Below are positions 44,024-53,976 of a stretch of 64,000 nucleotides of DNA, in pieces. Location: the NCBI GenBank assembly GCA_021202075.1, contig JAJQDT010000005.1:1-64000 (forward strand), in the 5' to 3' direction. This DNA comes from Lachnospiraceae bacterium (GTDB lineage: Bacteria; Bacillota; Clostridia; Lachnospirales; Lachnospiraceae). How positions within the stretch are numbered: position 1 is the stretch's first letter; each line of letters opens with the position of its first letter. Both the position numbers and the translations under genes were made by a program. Below the pieces are notes generated by a model that made no database searches, was not told where the DNA came from, and worked only from the letters and a program-made list of their open reading frames with translations.

Positions 44024-44107
44024 GTCATAAGGAATCCTCCGGCTTCGCCGACAATCCTTATGACATATTTCAGAATTATTGTATCAGGGAGGCCATTTGT
44101 TAGTCAA
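44024..44107 (-). promoter_or_regulatory. feoA: feoA promoter and leader hairpin
   Basis: Minus-strand TTGACT (44102-44107), 18 bp, TACAAT (44078-44083), followed within 15 bp by a long hairpin: GTCATAAGGA (44055-44064 side) pairing with TCCTTATGAC (44024-44033), with an inner GGCGAAGCC. The symmetry could also be an operator for a metal-responsive repressor; no known box is matched with confidence. Confidence 0.6.
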
Positions 44108-44281
44108 CAGCAATCTTTTTCCGCTGTCTCTCATCTTTGTTATCGGCTCATAATCTCTATTCGTTTTCTCTTATTTTGGTCATCCGAACGCAACTGATAT
44201 TTATTATAAACGGGAATATGCCCTCGCCGGGTGGCATCCCATGCTTCGCATGGGATATGCCTTGCCCGGTTCTGTGCATAG

Positions 44282-44315
44282 AAAATCCCCCACTGTAAAC
44301 AACAGAGGGGATTTT
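44282..44315 (-). terminator. terminator after ilvE
   Basis: AAAATCCCC ... GGGGATTTT with a 16-base loop, about 80 bp after the ilvE stop, ending in TTTTC on the minus strand. Another GC-rich inverted repeat (ATCCCATGC/GCATGGGAT) lies just beyond at about 44245-44265. Confidence 0.75.
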
Positions 44316-44397
44316 GCTCTTTCCATCAGGCGGCCGGGCAGGTACAGCTGCCTTTAAAATATGCCTTTAAAATATGCCTTCACAATTCATCAGTGTC

Positions 44398-45423
44398 TCA
44401 CTTGATCACATGGATCCAGCCTTCCGGCGCCTCGATGCGGCCCATCTGGATGCCGGTCAGCGTGTCGTACAGCTTCTTCGTCACCGGACCCATCTCTGTC
44501 ATGCCGCTCGGCAGGCAGATCTCATTGCCATGATCCACGATCTTTCCGACCGGAGAAATCACAGCCGCCGTGCCGCACAGACCGCACTCAGCGAAATCCT
44601 TTACCTCATCAAAGAATACCTCTCGCTCTTCTACCTCCAGGCCAAGATAGTCCTTCGCCACAGTGACCAGGGAGCGGCGCGTGATTGACGGAAGAATGCT
44701 GTCAGACTTCGGCGTCACGACCTTATTGTCCTTCGTCACGAAGAGGAAGTTCGCGCCGCCGGTCTCCTCGACCTTCGTCCTTGTCGCCGGATCCAGATAC
44801 ATGTTCTCATCAAAGCCCTTCTTATGTGCATCGACAATCGCATACAGGCTCATCGCGTAATTCAGGCCTGCCTTGATATGGCCGGTCCCGTGCGGCGCTG
44901 CGCGGTCAAAATCAGAAACGCGGATGGTCAGCGGCTTCGCACCGCCTTTGAAATACGGGCCTACCGGGGTCGTAAACACGCGGAACTGGTACTCATCCGC
45001 CGGAGCCACACCGATCACCGAGCTGCTGCCGAAAATAAACGGGCGGACATAAAGCGTCGCGCCGGAGCCGTAGGGCGGAACATAAGCCTCGTTCGCATCC
45101 ACGGTCTCGGAGACTGCCTGAATAAAACGCTCCTCCGGGAACACTGGAATCTCCAGACGCTCGCAGGAGGATTTCAGACGCGCGGCATTCAGATCCGGGC
45201 GAAACGTCACAATATGCCCATCCTCGGTCGTGTAAGCCTTCAATCCTTCAAAACAGGTCTGCGCATACTGCAGCACACCCGCGCACTCGCTGATGGCCAC
45301 GGTCGCGTCTGAGATCAGCGCTCCATCGTCCCATGCGCCGTCCTTATAGTGTGAGACATACCGCTTGTCTGTCTCTACATAGCTAAATCCCAGATTTGCC
45401 CAGTCAATGTTCTTTTTCTCCAT
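44398..45423 (-). CDS. ilvE: branched-chain amino acid aminotransferase
   Basis: 341 residues, class IV PLP enzyme of the longer (BCAT-II) type. The start WANLGFSYVETDKRYVSHYK, the cofactor lysine in GTGHIKAGLNYAMS and the end ETGGANFLFVTKDN / SILPSITRRS are family signatures. It interconverts Leu/Ile/Val with their 2-oxo acids. Own transcription unit between divergent promoters, inserted between the AAA+ and VWA genes. Confidence 0.96.
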   Translation of the reverse strand: MEKKNIDWANLGFSYVETDKRYVSHYKDGAWDDGALISDATVAISECAGVLQYAQTCFEGLKAYTTEDGHIVTFRPDLNAARLKSSCERLEIPVFPEERFIQAVSETVDANEAYVPPYGSGATLYVRPFIFGSSSVIGVAPADEYQFRVFTTPVGPYFKGGAKPLTIRVSDFDRAAPHGTGHIKAGLNYAMSLYAIVDAHKKGFDENMYLDPATRTKVEETGGANFLFVTKDNKVVTPKSDSILPSITRRSLVTVAKDYLGLEVEEREVFFDEVKDFAECGLCGTAAVISPVGKIVDHGNEICLPSGMTEMGPVTKKLYDTLTGIQMGRIEAPEGWIHVIK

Positions 45424-45628
45424 GATTTTTATCCTTCCTTCGTGTGATTTATAAAAGAAATTCTTTTTACATTGGTTTTAGTTTACGCTTGCGAAAGAAA
45501 CATGTCAAGAGGTTATGACATTTGAATCCTGTTTTTATGGATTGTCCTTTTTATTACAGCTGTGATAAAATATATGATATACTGAACAGGCAAAAATGAT
45601 GTATAGACAGAGACAGAAAGGACATTAA

Positions 45629-47419
45629 ATGAGCATTCTTTATGACGAACAGACACGCGAACTGGCTTTTGCTGAGGTGGCGCAGGATATCCTGCGGGGC
45701 GCGCAGAATGAATTGTATCTGAATATGCGGTTTCTGGATGTGGCGCTTTCATCCCTGGCGCTTTTGCCGAACGGGCAGATTCGCCCGGCCGGAACGGATG
45801 GCGCCGTCTTTTATTTTCGTCCGGATTCTCTGGCGGAGCTGTTTCGCAAAGGGCGCGAGTCGGTGAACCGGCTTTATCTGCACAGCATCCTGCACTGTCT
45901 GTTTGCGCATTTGTGGGAGAATAATACTACCGAGGCGCTTTTAGCTCCACCCGGATATGTACCAGACGATCTTTCACGAGACGGTCAGCACTTTCATATT
46001 CGTTCCGTGTCAGATAACGCCAGCCATGATAAAAACGCTTCCCGCAAAAGCAGAGCTAAAGATGCAGAATACTGGAATCTCGCCTGTGACATTGCGGTCG
46101 AGTATGTCATTGACGGGCTCTATATCCGCGCCATCCACCGGCCGATGTCCACTTTGCGGCGGGGGCTGTATCGTGCACTCGAGGAAGACGCCGCAGCGCC
46201 TCTTTCCGTAAACATGAATCCTGATTCTACTGTCACGGGTTCTTCTGCCACAGGCTCCAACCACCCCGCTGCAGCTTTTGAGGATTCTGTACCGAATTGC
46301 AGTGTTCAAAACACTTCGGATCCGATTTTGCAGAATGTCTCAGGAAACAGCGCATCTTCCGGCAATCGCCCCGCGCTGACTGCCCAGCGCATTTACCATT
46401 ATCTCTGCCGGGTTCACCCGGTACAGGCCAGGCTTGATCAGCTGAAATGGGAGTTTACCGTGGACGACCACAGCCGCTGGGAACAGAATTTGGCGGCGCA
46501 TCCCAACACGCCGGATACCCAAATGAAGAACAACTCCCAAAGGGAAGCTGACAGCAAAGAGGCCAACGATATGGGCAGTGCCCCGAATTTGGCAATTTTT
46601 GCGCCAAATCAGGCACAAAGCAATTCGCAAAAGGACACACGCCGGGAGCAGGAGCAGCGAAAACCCGACGCTTCTGACGCGCAGAAGAAGTGGGAGGATA
46701 TCCGCGACCGGATGCAGACGGAGCTCGAAACCTTCGGCAAAAATAATTCCGATGATGTGAAAGCTCTGGAGGAACAGATTTGTGCCGTGAACCGAAAGCG
46801 CTACGACTATCGCGACTTTCTGCGGAAATTTTCCGTTCTGAAGGAAGAAATGCAGGTAGACGTCGACTCGTTTGACTACATTTATTATCATTATGGCATG
46901 GACTTCTATGGAAATATGCCGCTAATCGAGCCGCTCGAGACGAAGGAAGTCAAAAAAATCGAGGATTTTGTGATCGTGCTGGACACGTCCATGTCCTGCC
47001 AGGGCGATCTGCTGCTTCATTTTCTGGAGGAAACCTACAGCATTTTAAGCGAATCCGAAAGTTTCTTCCGGAAAATCCATATCCACATCCTGCAGTGCGA
47101 CGACCGGGTGCAGGAGGATGTGCTGATTACGAATCAAAAAGAAATGCAAGAATACCTCGAACATTTCACCGTGAGGGGATTCGGCGGAACCGATTTCCGG
47201 CCGCCATTTGCACGTGTCAGTGAGCTGATGCGCAGGCAGTGCTTTACAAAGCTGCGCGGGCTGATCTATTTTACCGACGGCTATGGTACCTTCCCGGTCA
47301 AAAAGCCGCCCTACGACACCGCATTCGTCTTTTTGCGGGAGGACTACCAGGACGTGGACGTACCGCCATGGGCCATCAAACTGATCATAGATGAAGAAGA
47401 ACTGCAAAGCTTTTCTTGA
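45629..47419 (+). CDS. DUF2201-type protein with metallopeptidase-like and VWA domains
   Basis: 596 residues. The N-terminal part has SVNRLYLHSILHCLFAHLW, a metallopeptidase-like helix with spaced histidines, and LACDIAVEYVIDGLYIR. A long polar, low-complexity spacer (about 190-370) follows. The C-terminal VWA-like domain has VIVLDTSMSCQGDLL (MIDAS D-x-S-x-S), FGGTDFRPPF and YFTDGYG. It is the usual partner of the MoxR ATPase at 41886-43565. A TATACT -10 box precedes it (about 45580). Confidence 0.85.
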   Translation: MSILYDEQTRELAFAEVAQDILRGAQNELYLNMRFLDVALSSLALLPNGQIRPAGTDGAVFYFRPDSLAELFRKGRESVNRLYLHSILHCLFAHLWENNTTEALLAPPGYVPDDLSRDGQHFHIRSVSDNASHDKNASRKSRAKDAEYWNLACDIAVEYVIDGLYIRAIHRPMSTLRRGLYRALEEDAAAPLSVNMNPDSTVTGSSATGSNHPAAAFEDSVPNCSVQNTSDPILQNVSGNSASSGNRPALTAQRIYHYLCRVHPVQARLDQLKWEFTVDDHSRWEQNLAAHPNTPDTQMKNNSQREADSKEANDMGSAPNLAIFAPNQAQSNSQKDTRREQEQRKPDASDAQKKWEDIRDRMQTELETFGKNNSDDVKALEEQICAVNRKRYDYRDFLRKFSVLKEEMQVDVDSFDYIYYHYGMDFYGNMPLIEPLETKEVKKIEDFVIVLDTSMSCQGDLLLHFLEETYSILSESESFFRKIHIHILQCDDRVQEDVLITNQKEMQEYLEHFTVRGFGGTDFRPPFARVSELMRRQCFTKLRGLIYFTDGYGTFPVKKPPYDTAFVFLREDYQDVDVPPWAIKLIIDEEELQSFS

Positions 47420-47639
47420 ACAATCTCCAGACGACTCAATATGGGGGTTATAAAATCCATATGCTTATGATATGATTCGAGCGACAAAAGCCTGTTTTCT
47501 AAGAATCGGACACAATACATGGTAATATTCATATGCAATCGAATACCATATGTAGTGCCCATCGATTGGAAAATGACCTTTTGTCGGGCAAATCATGATA
47601 TAGAGAACACAGACAAAGGAAAACAGGAAACATATGTAC

Positions 47640-47673
47640 GAAAGCCCAGAGTGCTGGCACACTCTGGGCTTTC
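47640..47673. terminator. terminator between the VWA gene and degV
   Basis: GAAAGCCCAGAGTG, 4-base loop, CACTCTGGGCTTTC (with a CA bulge). It lies 10 bp after the degV stop on the minus strand and may serve both converging genes. The stretch 47420-47639 shows no gene. Confidence 0.75.
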
Positions 47674-47682
47674 TATCATTAA

Positions 47683-48573
47683 TTAATGTACTCTCATATC
47701 CCCCACAAAAAACAGCGCAACAGTCCCCGGACCGGTATGGCTGCCGATGGTTGTGCCAATGTCGTTGATCTGCACGGGCTCCGCCAGATTCGGAAACGCT
47801 GCCTCTACCAGATCCGCGACCGACCGGGCGTCTTCATAGCATGCGGAATGGCACATATAGCATTTCCCATTGTAGTCCATTCCGTCTTTGGCATGCTCTT
47901 TCATCCGTTCCACGATTTTGCGGATGACCGCTCGCTTGCCCCGGATATTATTGCGCGGAATCAGTTTTCCCTCATCATCCACATTCAAAAGCGGGCAGAT
48001 ATTCAGCATGTTGCCAATGAACCCGGACGTCTTCGAGACGCGTCCTCCCTTGATGTAAAAGGTCAGGTCGGTTGAAAAGAACCAGTGATGGATGGTCAGC
48101 CGGTTAGCCAGTGTCCAGTCATACAGCTCCTCCAGCGGCGCACCGGCATCGCGTTTATCGGCAAGCAGCTCCATGAGCAGCCCGTAGCCCGAAGACGCGC
48201 CGAGAGAATCTGCCACCAGAAGCTTCCGATCCGGAAACTCCTCCAGCAGCATATCACGCGCGATGCAGGCCGAATTATAAGTGCCCGAAATACCGCTGGA
48301 AAGACTGACATGCAGAATATCCAGCCCCTGCTCCAGAAACGGGCGGAAATAGTTCAGGAACTCCTCTACATTGATCTGCGACGTTTTCGTCTGGGCGCCC
48401 TCCTGCATTTTCCGATAGAATACGTCAAACGGCATTGACTGCCCCAGATCGTCAAAATACTCTTTCCCGTCCAGTGAATAGTGCATGCAGACGTAACGAA
48501 TATCCCGCCCATCCAGATGCTCCTTCGTCAAATCAACCGTCGAACAGCAGCTCAATACATAATTCTGACCCAT
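47683..48573 (-). CDS. DegV family fatty-acid-binding protein
   Basis: 296 residues. TSQINVEEFLNYFRPFLEQG, SLSSGISGTYNSA and the second-domain TDLTFYIKGGRVSKTSGFIG are the DegV/FakB signatures. Such proteins bind a fatty acid and present it to a fatty-acid kinase for phospholipid synthesis. The kinase is not in the window. Leader starts with the AGCCGCGCAATAAA motif right after a TATAGA -10 box (about 48669-48690). Confidence 0.94.
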   Translation of the reverse strand: MGQNYVLSCCSTVDLTKEHLDGRDIRYVCMHYSLDGKEYFDDLGQSMPFDVFYRKMQEGAQTKTSQINVEEFLNYFRPFLEQGLDILHVSLSSGISGTYNSACIARDMLLEEFPDRKLLVADSLGASSGYGLLMELLADKRDAGAPLEELYDWTLANRLTIHHWFFSTDLTFYIKGGRVSKTSGFIGNMLNICPLLNVDDEGKLIPRNNIRGKRAVIRKIVERMKEHAKDGMDYNGKCYMCHSACYEDARSVADLVEAAFPNLAEPVQINDIGTTIGSHTGPGTVALFFVGDMRVH

Positions 48574-48902
48574 TGTTTTTCCTCCCTCAAAAATCCGAAA
48601 TCTGTTAAATATCCGTACCCGCCTGCGTGCATGAACGAAGACCGCGCCCCCTCACCAAATCAATTTTTATTGCGCGGCTTCTATAGTCTCAACCATGCCA
48701 ATACGCAAAAACATCCAGCTACATTTATCACGTAATTTTTGTGTTCTGTGATATAGTTTTTAAAACCATATCTCATGTTTATATCGATTTTACGACCTGC
48801 ATTCCTGTTTGTCAAGAGCATTTGTTCCGTATCCGGTCAACTCCAGAAACCATTTGTTTTGCATTGAATCAATTCCAGGCATGTCTGGCAGAATCATTCA
48901 TT

Positions 48903-49898
48903 CTACAATTCCAGCCGTCTCCTTCGCTTCGGTACCGGTTCATTTTTTCGCTGGAAATCCATGATCAGGCTCTGTGAAAGCGGATCATTTTGCCGTACCG
49001 CGCAGGTGGACAGAGAGACCAGAAGCGTCTCTGAATTATTCCGGTCGGCGAACCGCTCCAGATACCACTGCAGTCCTTCGGTATCCCTGTTTTTAAGAAA
49101 ATGCTTTCCAAACATGAGAAGGTGAGATTGTATATAATTCTCATAGTTCGTTCTGGCCTCCGGATCCAGCCAATACGGATCACGCAGCCGCGCAAGAACC
49201 AGTTCCGTCAACAGGTTCTCGTTTTCCTGTGCCAGTGCATAAGGAAACAGGCTGTCATACAATGCAAAGTCAAACCTTCTGTTCTGGAAACAGTTGCGGT
49301 AGCGGATGCCCGTGCCATGAACATGGGTCTCCAGAATGCGGGCGGGGGTATTCTCCACGCCTTCTTCATAAAATTCCGGAAAAACCAGACGGGCGGTACA
49401 TACAGTATTGGAAAAAAATTCGACGGTCAGCTCCTCCGGCAGCTCATCGAGCACCTGCTTCAGACCGGTCGCAGCGTCCGGCTCCGCATTCAGGCAAATC
49501 TCTTTTACTTGGCGGCATCCGTTAAACACACCGCTTCCCCAATCGTTCAGATCACCTGAAAATTCCAGTCGGCGCAGATGGCCGCAATTATAAAAGCAGT
49601 ACCGCCCCACGCGGCGAAGTGTCGACGGGAGAATAAGCTCCTCCAGCCGGTCGCCGCACATTTCTGTTCTTTTGGCTGTTCCATGCGGAAACAGATGAAC
49701 GCTTCCATCCAAAAGCCCGTCCGCAATCGCATTTTCATCCATATGCGCAGAGAACACATAGGGCGCAAGCTCCCGCACGGGCAGCCCGTCCATCTGTTCC
49801 GGTACCACAACCCTGCCGTCACGCGAAAAACAGCGCAGGATCACTGCGCCGTCTCCTTTTTTTTCATATGCAAATGTCTGAAAATCCCAATTCTCCAC
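48903..49898 (-). CDS. BspA-type leucine-rich repeat protein
   Basis: 331 residues. The N-terminal half has LRR-5-type repeats (GLPVRELAPYVFSAH, LEELILPSTLRRVGRYCFYN, LRRLEFSGDLNDWGSGVFNG, VKEICLNAE). The C-terminal half is helical (LVLARLRDPYWLDPEARTNY). No signal peptide is visible, so it is probably cytoplasmic, unlike secreted BspA proteins. Function unknown. No clear operon partners. Confidence 0.8.
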   Translation of the reverse strand: MENWDFQTFAYEKKGDGAVILRCFSRDGRVVVPEQMDGLPVRELAPYVFSAHMDENAIADGLLDGSVHLFPHGTAKRTEMCGDRLEELILPSTLRRVGRYCFYNCGHLRRLEFSGDLNDWGSGVFNGCRQVKEICLNAEPDAATGLKQVLDELPEELTVEFFSNTVCTARLVFPEFYEEGVENTPARILETHVHGTGIRYRNCFQNRRFDFALYDSLFPYALAQENENLLTELVLARLRDPYWLDPEARTNYENYIQSHLLMFGKHFLKNRDTEGLQWYLERFADRNNSETLLVSLSTCAVRQNDPLSQSLIMDFQRKNEPVPKRRRRLEL

Positions 49899-50080
49899 AA
49901 TCAGTCTCCCACATTACATTTCCGTGCATTCCACGCTGCATGTAAGAAACAGCGCTCCGGGTGGTTGTAAATAAAATAAACGATGAAAGTTGTTTTACTG
50001 TCAAAACGCAATCACAATTGTAATTCAGATTGTATATGACAAGAATTCGAAAATGGCCTGCAAAACCCAGCGATTTCCAA

Positions 50081-51397
50081 TTACACATGCGTCAGCACAA
50101 AGATATCATAAATCGCCCGGATGGCGCGTTCGAAGTCGTCATCTCTTACGCCGATGATGATATTCAGCTCACTGGAGCCCTGGTCGATCATCTTGACATT
50201 GATGTTTGCGTGGGCAAGGGCGGAAAAAATCCTGCCGGCGGTGCCGCGCATCGCGCGCATCCCGCGACCCACAACGGCGATCAGCGCGAGGTCGGACTCG
50301 AGGTCGAGCATGTCCGGATTGACCGCGCGGTGAAGGCCTGAGATGACGCTCTGCTCTTTTTCCATAAACTCACTCTGGTGAATGATCACGGAAAAGGTGT
50401 CGATCCCGGACGGCACATGCTCGAATGAAATGCCGTTCTCCTCAAATACCTGCAGCACCTTGCGGCCAAAGCCAATCTCGGAGTTCATCTGGTCTTTTTC
50501 AATCGTGACCGCGCAGAAGCCTTTTTTCCCGGCTATGCCTGTGATAGTATAATTCGGCTGACGGCAGGTGTTTTCCACAATCAGGGTACCCGGATCCTGC
50601 GGGCGGTTCGTGTTCCGGATGTTGACCGGAATGCCCTCTTTGCGCAGCGGGAAAATCGCATCCGCATGCAGCACGGTCGCACCCATGTAGGAGAGCTCGC
50701 GCAGCTCCCGGTACGTGATCGTCTCAATCGTCGCCGGATCATTTACAATCTTCGGGTCGCAGAGCAGAAAACCGGAGACGTCCGTCCAGTTCTCATAGAG
50801 ATCCGCGTGTACCGCGCGCGCCACGATCGAGCCGGTAATATCAGAGCCGCCGCGGGAAAACGTCTTAATGCTTCCGTCCGGCATCGCGCCATAAAAACCG
50901 GGAATGACCGCCGTCTGCATGCCCTCAAGCCGTGCTTTCATAACATCATTGGTCTTCTCCGGATCAAAAACGCCGTCTTCGTCAAAGCAGACCACCTCGG
51001 CCGCGTCCACAAACGGGAATTCCAGATAAGCGGACATAACAAGCCCATTGAGATACTCGCCGCGCGAAGCCGCGTAGTCGCTGCCCGCCTGCTCCTCAAA
51101 CCGTTCCCTGATCGTCTCGAACTCTCCGGTCAGATCCAGCTCCAGCCCAAGGCCGTCAATGATCTCCTGATACCGCGCCGCGATTGCCGCTATCTTCTGG
51201 CTGATATCCTGCCGTCCTGCCGCATGATAACAGTCATACAGCATATCCGTCACCTTCACATCACCCGAAAAGCGCTTGCCCGGCGCTGACGGCACCACAT
51301 ACCTGCGTTCCTTCTCCGCATGGATAATCGCCCCGACCTTGCGGAACTGCTCCGCACTCGCCAGAGAGCTGCCGCCAAACTTCACTACCTTTTTCAT
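50081..51397 (-). CDS. lysC: aspartate kinase
   Basis: 438 residues from ATG 51397 (GGAGG 9 bp upstream), giving the canonical start MKKVVKFGGSSLASAEQFRKV. Later signatures are KTFSRGGSDITGSIVARA and the C-terminal ACT domains (VTIEKDQMNSEIGFGRKVLQ, LALIAVVGRGM) for allosteric control. It phosphorylates aspartate, first step to lysine, threonine and methionine. dapB and dapA lie just upstream on the same strand. Confidence 0.96.
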   Translation of the reverse strand: MKKVVKFGGSSLASAEQFRKVGAIIHAEKERRYVVPSAPGKRFSGDVKVTDMLYDCYHAAGRQDISQKIAAIAARYQEIIDGLGLELDLTGEFETIRERFEEQAGSDYAASRGEYLNGLVMSAYLEFPFVDAAEVVCFDEDGVFDPEKTNDVMKARLEGMQTAVIPGFYGAMPDGSIKTFSRGGSDITGSIVARAVHADLYENWTDVSGFLLCDPKIVNDPATIETITYRELRELSYMGATVLHADAIFPLRKEGIPVNIRNTNRPQDPGTLIVENTCRQPNYTITGIAGKKGFCAVTIEKDQMNSEIGFGRKVLQVFEENGISFEHVPSGIDTFSVIIHQSEFMEKEQSVISGLHRAVNPDMLDLESDLALIAVVGRGMRAMRGTAGRIFSALAHANINVKMIDQGSSELNIIIGVRDDDFERAIRAIYDIFVLTHV

Positions 51398-51624
51398 TGT
51401 GAAACATCCTCCAATTCCTGTCCTGCATCGTTTACGGTGCAGGACGCAGGCAATGTTCCGATTCACAAAGTGAATCGAGAACGGTACCGATTTTTTATTG
51501 CGCGGCTCTCCTTACTTATCTTAATCTGTCAAACAATGCCGCAATCATCCTGCCGCGCAGCTCAACTTACATCTTATTTTGCAAGCACTGCGAACCGCTG
51601 AATGCATCATGTCATCTGGAGAGC

Positions 51625-52383
51625 TTACAATTCTATCACATCACTCATCCCATAATATCCGGCCGGTTTTCCGGCAAGAAAAGCCGCCGCCTGCACAGCG
51701 CCTTTCGCAAAAATGCTTCGCGAATACGCGGTGTGTTTAAATTCAATCACCTCATCGAGCCCCGCGAAAATAATCTCGTGCTCCCCGACAATCGTGCCGC
51801 CGCGAACCGCGCTAATACCGATTTCGGACTTGTCGCGGCGTCTCTTCTCCTGGCTGCGGTCGTATGTGTATTCATACGCACCATCCATCGCCTCATTGAT
51901 GCTGTCCGCCAGCGCGATCGCGGTGCCACTCGGCGCATCCAGCTTGCGATTGTGGTGTTTTTCCACGATTTCCACATCAAACCCCGCCGGGGCAAGCACC
52001 TTCGCGGCTTCCTTAATCAATGCCTGCAAAAGATTGATGCCCATGGACATATTCGCAGACTTCAGGATCGCCACCTTTTCGGACGCAGCCGTGATCGCAT
52101 CCAGCTGTTCCTGCGTGTAGCCCGTCGTGCAGAGCACCGCCGGCACCAGCTTTTCCACACAGTAAGCAAGCAGGCCGTCCAGAGCCTTCACAGACGAAAA
52201 ATCAATCACAACATCCGCTTCCACGTCACAGTCCGCAGGGGAAGCAAATACCGGATATGGGCGGTCGCCGGAATCGTACACATCAAAACCGGCCACGATC
52301 TCCATGCCCTCCTGTTCCGCTACAATATCGGTCACCACGCGCCCCATATGGCCGCAGCAGCCGCTCATAATGACTCTTACCAT
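51625..52383 (-). CDS. dapB: 4-hydroxy-tetrahydrodipicolinate reductase
   Basis: 252 residues. VRVIMSGCCGHMGRVVTDIV is the NAD(P)H loop, VEKHHNRKLDAPSGTAIALAD is the catalytic signature with His and Lys, and SAVRGGTIVGEHEIIFAG is the second family block. Reduces the DapA product in lysine and diaminopimelate synthesis. It follows dapA by about 215 bp holding tandem repeats. Confidence 0.97.
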   Translation of the reverse strand: MVRVIMSGCCGHMGRVVTDIVAEQEGMEIVAGFDVYDSGDRPYPVFASPADCDVEADVVIDFSSVKALDGLLAYCVEKLVPAVLCTTGYTQEQLDAITAASEKVAILKSANMSMGINLLQALIKEAAKVLAPAGFDVEIVEKHHNRKLDAPSGTAIALADSINEAMDGAYEYTYDRSQEKRRRDKSEIGISAVRGGTIVGEHEIIFAGLDEVIEFKHTAYSRSIFAKGAVQAAAFLAGKPAGYYGMSDVIEL

Positions 52384-52420
52384 TATCGATCCCTCTTAAC
52401 TGTCTTCTATTTCTTATCCT

Positions 52421-52590
52421 GCATAGTTTTCTTCCGACAGGCTACGCGCATTCTTTTTCCGGTAAACTCCGCATCATTTTCCTCCGGCAGGCTCCCGCCC
52501 GTTCTGGTTCTGGAAAAATCCGCATCCATTTTCTTCCGGCAGGCTCCCGCCCGTTCTGGTTCCGAGAGGCCTGCATATATTCTGCTTCGG
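52421..52590. repeat. ~51-bp imperfect tandem repeats between dapA and dapB
   Basis: Three consecutive units start GCATAGTTTTCTTCCGACAGG, GCATCATTTTCCTCCGGCAGG and GCATCCATTTTCTTCCGGCAGG (52421, 52471, 52522), with a partial fourth from 52573. Units 2 and 3 are nearly identical through CCCGCCCGTTCTGGTT. Non-coding. Confidence 0.8.
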
Positions 52591-52599
52591 GCAGCCGGA

Positions 52600-53484
52600 T
52601 TACAACAGCCCGTACTCCTTCATCGCCTTCTCAAGCCGTGCTGCGTTCGTTTCTTCCATCTCAAAAAGCGGCGCGCGCAGCGGGCCGGCCTCCATGCCCA
52701 TCAGATTCAGCGCCTTTTTGACCGGAATCGGATTCACCTCGCAGAAAAGAGCCTCAATCAGATCCAGTGCCCTAAGCTGCAGCTCGCAGCTCTTCTTTAT
52801 ATCACCCTCGAAGAACGCTTCCGTAATGTCGTGCGTCTGGCGCGGCGCGATATTGGACAGAACCGAGATCACGCCGATACCGCCCAGGGACATAATCGGT
52901 ACAATCTCCGCGTCATTGCCGGAATACAGATCCACCTGACCGCCCGCCAGGCTCATCAGCTTCGCAATCTGCTCAATGTTCGCGGATGCTTCCTTTACGC
53001 CGACGATGTTTTCCACATTCTTCGCCAGCCATGCCACCGTCTCCGGCAAAACGTTGCAGCCGGTGCGGCTCGGCACGTTGTAAAGAATAATCGGCAGCGA
53101 TACAGATGCCGCGATTTTCGAATAATGCTGCTTCAGGCCGTTCTGCGTCGCCTTATTGTAATACGGGCTCACCAGCAGCAGGCCGTCCACACCCATCTTC
53201 TCTGCCTCTGTCGAGAGATAAATCGCGGTCTCCGTTGAATTCGACCCGGTGCCCGCAATGACCGGAATGCGCTTCGCCGTCTTCTCCGTCACATAGCGGA
53301 TGACGTCCAGATGCTCCTCATGCGAAAGTGTGGAAGACTCGCCGGTCGTGCCGCATACGATAATCGCATCCGTGCCGCCCGCAATCTGCATCTCCACGAG
53401 CTCGCCCATCTTCTCATAATTGACCGTGCCGTCCTCGTGCATCGGTGTAACAATCGCGACTCCCGCTCCCTTAAAAATAGCCAT
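52600..53484 (-). CDS. dapA: 4-hydroxy-tetrahydrodipicolinate synthase
   Basis: 294 residues from ATG 53484 (AGGAGG upstream), start MAIFKGAGVAIVTPMHEDG. It has CGTTGESSTLSHEEH, YYNKATQNGLKQHYSKIA, the tyrosine of LYNVPSRTGCN and the Schiff-base lysine in VGVKEASAN. Condenses pyruvate with aspartate semialdehyde, first committed step to lysine and cell-wall diaminopimelate. Confidence 0.97.
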   Translation of the reverse strand: MAIFKGAGVAIVTPMHEDGTVNYEKMGELVEMQIAGGTDAIIVCGTTGESSTLSHEEHLDVIRYVTEKTAKRIPVIAGTGSNSTETAIYLSTEAEKMGVDGLLLVSPYYNKATQNGLKQHYSKIAASVSLPIILYNVPSRTGCNVLPETVAWLAKNVENIVGVKEASANIEQIAKLMSLAGGQVDLYSGNDAEIVPIMSLGGIGVISVLSNIAPRQTHDITEAFFEGDIKKSCELQLRALDLIEALFCEVNPIPVKKALNLMGMEAGPLRAPLFEMEETNAARLEKAMKEYGLL

Positions 53485-53976
53485 ATTCCATCCTCCTGTC
53501 CTGGAAATATTATACATAGCAAAGGGACTGGCGAGCAGTCCCAAAGAATTCGCATTTCATCCTTCAAGATAGCTCTCCATCGCCCTGCGATGACAGTCAT
53601 ATGGTTCTTCACCATATGCCCAGAAAAACGGTCTCAGGCGGCCGCTCTCCTTCGGCGTGTTTCCCTTTCCACAATCTTCCACTGCGCCTGAACGCATCCG
53701 ACTCTGTACTGATGAACCACGCAACCTCTATCTGCATTTGGAACCTGCTGCAAGATAACTGATGCATCCTGCAGCCGTTCCTACCTTTGTCCAACTATAG
53801 CACTCGTAAAATGGAATGTCAATGTTATTTCCCATTGTTTTTCTGAAATGCCGCATATCACCATACAATATCCGATGCACATTCGCAATATTTGCAATCA
53901 TGCAAAGTGCAAATGAAATGGAGCGTTACAGGCGAAAAATACAGATCATTTTTATCTGACAAAAGGAAACAAAGCG

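Noticed and set aside
51733-53238. 501-codon plus-strand open frame antisense to dapB and dapA
   Set aside because: Covers two certain genes and their gap; His/Arg-rich with no recognisable domain or ribosome site.
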